Shown: in pieces, positions 6,155 to 9,731 of the stretch
Position numbering within the stretch: position 1 is the first letter of the stretch
How the letters are laid out: each line of letters begins with the position of its first letter
Source: Candidatus Delongbacteria bacterium
Lineage (GTDB): Bacteria; UBA4055
Direction of reading: 5' to 3'
NCBI GenBank assembly: GCA_013139625.1
Contig: WTAK01000113.1
Span: forward strand, 1 to 9,731
Length of the DNA stretch: 9,731 bases
Translations under genes and position numbers: made by a program
Notes under the pieces: model-generated
Seen by the model: the letters and a program-made list of their open reading frames with translations, nothing else
Told to the model about the DNA's origin: nothing
The model's database searches: none

Positions 6155-6190
6155 CCTCTCTTTATTTGATATTTTAAATTTTTACCTATC

Positions 6191-6198
6191 CGAAAGTA
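6191..6198 (-). promoter_or_regulatory. TACTTTCG motif upstream of propeller gene (weak candidate)
   Basis: The minus strand reads TACTTTCG about 42 nt before the preferred ATG at 6148, the same octamer as upstream of the paralog at 440. See 497-504 for its likeness to TAnnTTTG. Confidence 0.25.
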
Positions 6199-6221
6199 TG
6201 AAAACTATAATATTTTAGTAA

Positions 6222-6227
6222 ATTATA
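6222..6227 (-). promoter_or_regulatory. TATAAT -10 box, possible promoter of propeller gene
   Basis: A perfect TATAAT lies about 70 nt before the start codon of the propeller gene. No good TTGACA-like box is found 16-18 bp upstream, so this is a weak promoter call in AT-rich DNA. The rest of 6155-6288 shows no hairpin that would terminate the permease operon. Confidence 0.3.
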
Positions 6228-6288
6228 CAATATAGTAGCGATGAAATGCTTGAAATATGGTATGAAGAGTAATTATTGAGTGTTTGAC

Positions 6289-6804
6289 CTATCTTGTTCC
6301 ATCATACATTTTAAAATCCTTACCTTTGAGTATCTTCTCAAGCAGGATCGATGACAGAATTACAAGTGGAAGAGATATTAGTAATCTTATTATAGAGAAT
6401 TTGATCCCAATAAATGAAGCTTCAAAAACAGTCATCGGTATTCGCCCAACTGCTGAGGCTGATATATATGTAAAAAGAACACTGATCCTTGCACCTTTCT
6501 TATAAAGCGAATATGCCACAGGAAAAGCTACAATTATCCCACCGACAGTTGTACTTGCTAACAATATCACCCATAAATAACCTTTGAAGCCGGAATCTTC
6601 TCCAAGATGCTTCTCGATGGTCTCTCTTTTCACCCATACTTCAAACAATCCGATAAAAATAAATGCACATGGCAAGACTGTGATCATACTACGAAGGAAA
6701 TCAAAGAAATTTGTTCCGATCTGAACACCTGCACTAAAATCTGCAAAGTATGATATTGAAATAAAAAGTAAATAAATAACTATTATTGCAATTTGCTTTC
6801 TCAT
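6289..6804 (-). CDS. DUF318/ArsP-like permease, half-size (second half-unit)
   Basis: The 171-residue membrane protein has about five helices, near residues 5-20, 38-56, 76-99, 105-122 and 128-155. Its core IVAFPVAYSLYKKG...FIGIKFSIIRLLISL (91-145) aligns with FVAYPLSGLLLEKG...YLGVKVTILRNIISL (88-142) of the partner gene, showing that the two are homologous half-units. The pattern of a small-residue-rich helix, Pro, then L..KG resembles predicted permeases of COG0701 (DUF318, ArsP_1), whose single-chain members carry two such repeats in about 300 residues or more. The ATG overlaps the partner's TGA as ATGA, with GGAGAG at 6810-6815 as ribosome site. Together they probably assemble a complete channel or transporter in the inner membrane. 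No CxxC or other metal-binding motif is seen, so arsenic transport should not be assumed. Confidence 0.72.
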   Translation of the reverse strand: MRKQIAIIVIYLLFISISYFADFSAGVQIGTNFFDFLRSMITVLPCAFIFIGLFEVWVKRETIEKHLGEDSGFKGYLWVILLASTTVGGIIVAFPVAYSLYKKGARISVLFTYISASAVGRIPMTVFEASFIGIKFSIIRLLISLPLVILSSILLEKILKGKDFKMYDGTR

Positions 6805-7283
6805 AAGATCTCTCCATAAATTAGACCTGTAGCAACTGCTGTTATCAGAGCAATAAAAAGTGATATTATATTTCTTAGTATAGTTACTTTTACCCCAAGA
6901 TATGCTTTTTCAATAGGGAAAGTAATAATACCGACCATCATCAATGTGGTAGTAAATGCTGAAATAGCCATATAGGAAAGACCCTTTTCTAATAATAATC
7001 CACTAAGAGGATAAGCTACAAATCCAGGTAGAACAGATATTGAACCAAACATTGTCGCAAGAAATATCGAGAACCATTTAGATTCATCATTCATGTATTT
7101 CATTATTACATCTTCAGGGACCAGGAAAAAAACTATAGAAACGAGCATCAGCATTATTAAAAATGGTAAAACTATCTTTGAGAATTTCTTCCATGCTTTC
7201 TTTAATGCCATTTTGGTCTTCTGAGGACTCTTAAAAAAAGAAACCAGAAGTAGTATTGCTGTTATTATATATAAAATTATCAA
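6801..7283 (-). CDS. DUF318/ArsP-like permease, half-size (first half-unit), TTG start
   Basis: The 160-residue membrane protein has an N-terminal helix (1-17), a basic stretch KTKMALKKAWKKF (22-34), then helices near 36-55, 70-97, 103-122 and 130-155. This order of TM, lysine-rich linker and PFLI helix is typical of short DUF318-type permeases. The start is TTG at 7283, overlapping the upstream TGA as TTGA, with GGAG at 7291-7294 seven nt before it. The next ATG (residue 25) would remove the first membrane helix and has no such coupling, so TTG is preferred. The protein is homologous to the product of the next gene over about 55 residues, and the two are expected to work as a pair. Coupling to the upstream ATPase-repeat gene suggests co-regulated synthesis. 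Substrate unknown. Confidence 0.75.
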   Translation of the reverse strand: MIILYIITAILLLVSFFKSPQKTKMALKKAWKKFSKIVLPFLIMLMLVSIVFFLVPEDVIMKYMNDESKWFSIFLATMFGSISVLPGFVAYPLSGLLLEKGLSYMAISAFTTTLMMVGIITFPIEKAYLGVKVTILRNIISLFIALITAVATGLIYGEIL

Positions 7284-9731
7284 TTATTTTCTCCGTAACC
7301 AAAGAATTCTTCTATTGTTTTGATTTTATTCATCTGCTCTAATTTTTTCTCAGACAACTTGATCCTCTTGCTCCAATACTTATCCTGAGTTAATTTAAAA
7401 AGTTCTTTTTCTATCCTGAGAACGAACGGATACATCTTCATCTTCAATGCATATTTTTTAGCCAACTTTAAATGTTCAATATCTTTGTTCAGCCTTCCAA
7501 TGGCATAGTGGCAATTACTTCTCAGACCAAAATTAATATTTATTTTCTCCAGCTTCTTCAGGTATGGTTTTAATTTTTTATCTGACTTGATCTCTCCGGT
7601 CAGAACTCCGATAGCTTCCGCAGATACTTCATGAGAAAATTTATTTGCAGGTCTCTGAGGATATTTTTCAAAATTCAAAATATCTTTTCTTAATATCTTC
7701 AATAGCTTTTTATCATCATTAACTAAAGCTTTATATATCCTCAGCGATGATATCTCCCAGTAGCATTTGGCAGTACCGAATCCAAGCATCTTTTTCGCAT
7801 ATTTCATTGCAAGATCAAGGTTTTTCTTATTTTCTCCACCATAGAGATATTTTAAAGTATATCCACATGGTAACAGATCAACAACCTTTTTATTCTTAAC
7901 TACATCATTCCCGATATTCACTGACAGTTTATAAGCACCTGATACAGTTGTCAAGAAAGATATTCTGGTCTTGGTATAGGGTACTTCTACAGGATGGCTT
8001 ATTGCCAAGCCATAGTATAGACCTTCCAACATTGCTTTTTCAGCTTTTTTAATTTTACCTGCAGAGAGATAAAAACTTGCAAGATTGGTTGTAATAAGTG
8101 GCAATGCAGATCTCTTTTGGTGGTCTGTTAATACCTTTTGAGCTTCAATCGAGTATTTTAACGCTTTTATAAATTGATCTGCATTAAAATTCTTTACAGC
8201 TAGATTCGAATAAAGAATCGCAAAATCATTTTGTAAAGCAAATTTCTCCATCGGGTTTCTGGACGGAAACTTCATAAGTCTTTCCAAGCACTTCTGCGAA
8301 ATATCCATATCATCTCTATGCATAGCGATGGTATTCTTTAGCAAAAGAAGATCTATCATCAGATCATCAGACATATCTTTCTCATGTTTCTGCAATACCC
8401 TTATACCTTCTTTTTCAATATCAAGATCACCCAAAGTAAAAAATGCATAAGCAACATAGTCCATATAAAATAATAACTTGTCATTACCCTTAAATTTATT
8501 CTTGATATCATGGTACATCTTGGATGTGATATCATTTTTCGTAACATAATTAAAGGTCTTAGCTTTTGCCCACAAGTAATATTTATCTTCACCCTTTAAC
8601 TTTGCATATTTTTCTAATATCTTTTCCGGAGCTTTAAAATTAATTGAGAATATTGTTCGTGCGATCTTTAAAAGGATTTTCTCATTATTTTTCCAATCAT
8701 TTACTTTCAGAGCCATATCTTCAACTAACTCTATAAGTTCAGCCTTAATATTACCATCGATCGCTGAAAACAATTCAATAAAAGCATAAGCTTTTTTATA
8801 CATTTTTCTCTTTTTTATCATTTTCAAAGAAAGGATCATTATATCACTTAAAAAAGTGGATTCATTCTTTTCCAAATAGATCTTGGCAAGCTCAATAGAA
8901 AGGTCTAAAGCTCTTTTATCTTCAGCAAGAAAATACATCATAGCTGCTTTATGAAGTTTTCTACTGTCATTCGACCTTGAGATTACTATAGCTTCAGCTA
9001 TCTTTATTCTGAAAAAAATTACTTTCTTCTTTAGCATCTTCTCATAAATAATTTCTCTGATGATAGTATTTGAAAATTCTATTTCATCAGTTGAAAATGA
9101 CCTTCTAATAATTCCTTCGTGTTCAGCTTTATTGATAATACTTTTTACTGTATTTTTCTTTAGATCGATCACTTCTTTGATAAGATCATGCTCGAATATC
9201 TCTCCGTAAACAGAACCACCATCAATGAACTCAGGTCCTTTATCAGGTATCTGGGAAAGTTTAAGTAAAATTATCTCTTCCAATGAATAAGGTACTTTTC
9301 CGGTAGAGGCTGTATCTTTAGTTATATATGGCAAGATCCCGTTTATGAATAATGGATTCCCTTTCGTTGTCTTTAAAAGTTCTTTACTGACTTTCAATGT
9401 AATATCTATCCCTGAATACTTTTTGGTGATACTTTGAATATCCTTAGCATCAAATGGTTTCAGCTCCAATATTGAAGTTTCGTAATAGCTGAAAGGTGTT
9501 ATCATTATCTTTTCTTTTCCGATAGTAGTAGTCAATATACTTATAAAAGGATTTCCTTCATTGATCATTCTATGCAGCAGAAAGAAACTATTATCATCTA
9601 CAAAGTGAAGATCATCAATATATATCAACGTTGGTTCTGATATTGATCTGAATTTCTTAAATAGTTCTGCCGAATTCATCTCAGAACAGCCTTTCATCTG
9701 CTTAAAAACATAGTTCGGTTCATCATCTCCA
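7280..9731 (-). CDS. STAND/AAA-type ATPase with helical (TPR-like) repeat tail, partial at 5' end
   Basis: The frame stays open to the right edge with no stop: 11 further codons precede the ATG at 9697. That ATG is therefore internal, and the N-terminus with Walker A lies outside. Numbering from 9697, the Walker B strand is TLIYIDDLHFVDD (23-35), followed by a sensor-like ILTTTIG, LKPFDAKDIQSI, and a winged-helix-like region (PYSLEEIILLKL to about residue 235) ending with FSNTIIREIIYEKML. This is the signature order of AAA_16-type ATPases found behind Ser/Thr kinase, cyclase or LuxR regulators. Residues of about 250-790 are alpha-helical and TPR-like (for example PLITTNLASFYLSAGKIKKA). No DNA-binding or catalytic domain follows, so any effector domain, such as a protein kinase, must be N-terminal and unseen. 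Its stop overlaps the first half-permease gene. Likely role: nucleotide-dependent signalling scaffold. Confidence 0.85.
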   Translation of the reverse strand, partial: GDDEPNYVFKQMKGCSEMNSAELFKKFRSISEPTLIYIDDLHFVDDNSFFLLHRMINEGNPFISILTTTIGKEKIMITPFSYYETSILELKPFDAKDIQSITKKYSGIDITLKVSKELLKTTKGNPLFINGILPYITKDTASTGKVPYSLEEIILLKLSQIPDKGPEFIDGGSVYGEIFEHDLIKEVIDLKKNTVKSIINKAEHEGIIRRSFSTDEIEFSNTIIREIIYEKMLKKKVIFFRIKIAEAIVISRSNDSRKLHKAAMMYFLAEDKRALDLSIELAKIYLEKNESTFLSDIMILSLKMIKKRKMYKKAYAFIELFSAIDGNIKAELIELVEDMALKVNDWKNNEKILLKIARTIFSINFKAPEKILEKYAKLKGEDKYYLWAKAKTFNYVTKNDITSKMYHDIKNKFKGNDKLLFYMDYVAYAFFTLGDLDIEKEGIRVLQKHEKDMSDDLMIDLLLLKNTIAMHRDDMDISQKCLERLMKFPSRNPMEKFALQNDFAILYSNLAVKNFNADQFIKALKYSIEAQKVLTDHQKRSALPLITTNLASFYLSAGKIKKAEKAMLEGLYYGLAISHPVEVPYTKTRISFLTTVSGAYKLSVNIGNDVVKNKKVVDLLPCGYTLKYLYGGENKKNLDLAMKYAKKMLGFGTAKCYWEISSLRIYKALVNDDKKLLKILRKDILNFEKYPQRPANKFSHEVSAEAIGVLTGEIKSDKKLKPYLKKLEKININFGLRSNCHYAIGRLNKDIEHLKLAKKYALKMKMYPFVLRIEKELFKLTQDKYWSKRIKLSEKKLEQMNKIKTIEEFFGYGENN

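Noticed and set aside
6284..6505. Plus-strand open frame of 73 codons over the second half-permease
   Set aside because: It is antisense to a membrane protein gene that is translationally coupled and homologous to its neighbour.
6289..7283. Half-permeases as one ArsP gene broken by a frameshift
   Set aside because: Each half has its own ribosome site, its own start codon and a 4-nt overlap, and each contains a complete copy of the homologous repeat, so they are two intact genes.
8401..8592. Minus-strand open frame of 63 codons in another frame of the large ATPase gene
   Set aside because: It is wholly inside the 7280-9731 frame, without its own ribosome site or recognisable domain.

Overview
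The window is AT-rich and every gene I can support lies on the minus strand, so transcription runs from high to low coordinates. Several traits suggest a Gram-negative-type bacterium of the Fibrobacteres-Chlorobi-Bacteroidetes superphylum, probably a less-studied lineage such as Delongbacteria or Cloacimonadota: two lipoproteins of the 6-bladed beta-propeller type, a STAND/AAA-type ATPase with a long helical repeat tail, low GC, and GGGCG-type intergenic palindromes. This placement is inference from gene content, not a phylogenetic result.

In transcription order, the right end (9731-6289) is a tightly coupled three-gene unit. It begins with a large ATPase-helical repeat protein that runs off the right edge, so its N-terminus and Walker A are not in the window. 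Two half-size membrane proteins follow, which look like the two homologous halves of a DUF318/ArsP-type permease encoded separately. Both junctions are 4-nt stop/start overlaps, and the first permease starts at TTG. After 134 bp comes a beta-propeller lipoprotein gene (5000-6154). It is followed by two short palindromic repeats and a good rho-independent terminator.

The middle (4810-545) is a five-gene operon resembling the Bacillus ytrA-ytrB-ytrC-ytrD and staphylococcal pmt layouts. It encodes a short YtrA-type GntR repressor, an ABC ATPase, two closely related tandem-duplicated ABC-2 permeases and a shorter third membrane subunit. A clear promoter (TTGACA, 17 bp, TAAATT) precedes gntR, and a TGTATAT-N7-ATATACA inverted repeat sits over the expected transcription start, which fits autorepression. 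A GGGCG palindromic repeat lies inside the operon, directly against the stop codon of the ATPase gene.

The left end (440-1) holds the N-terminal 146 codons of a second propeller lipoprotein, a paralog of the one at 5000-6154. Propeller lipoprotein genes therefore flank the ABC operon on both sides. I see no tRNA, rRNA, CRISPR array, insertion sequence or plus-strand gene. No intergenic stretch exceeds 300 bp. The most unusual parts are the ATPase plus split-permease unit, the duplicated permeases with a ribosome binding site preserved inside their last codons, and the propeller/ABC arrangement. None of these proves a new system on its own.
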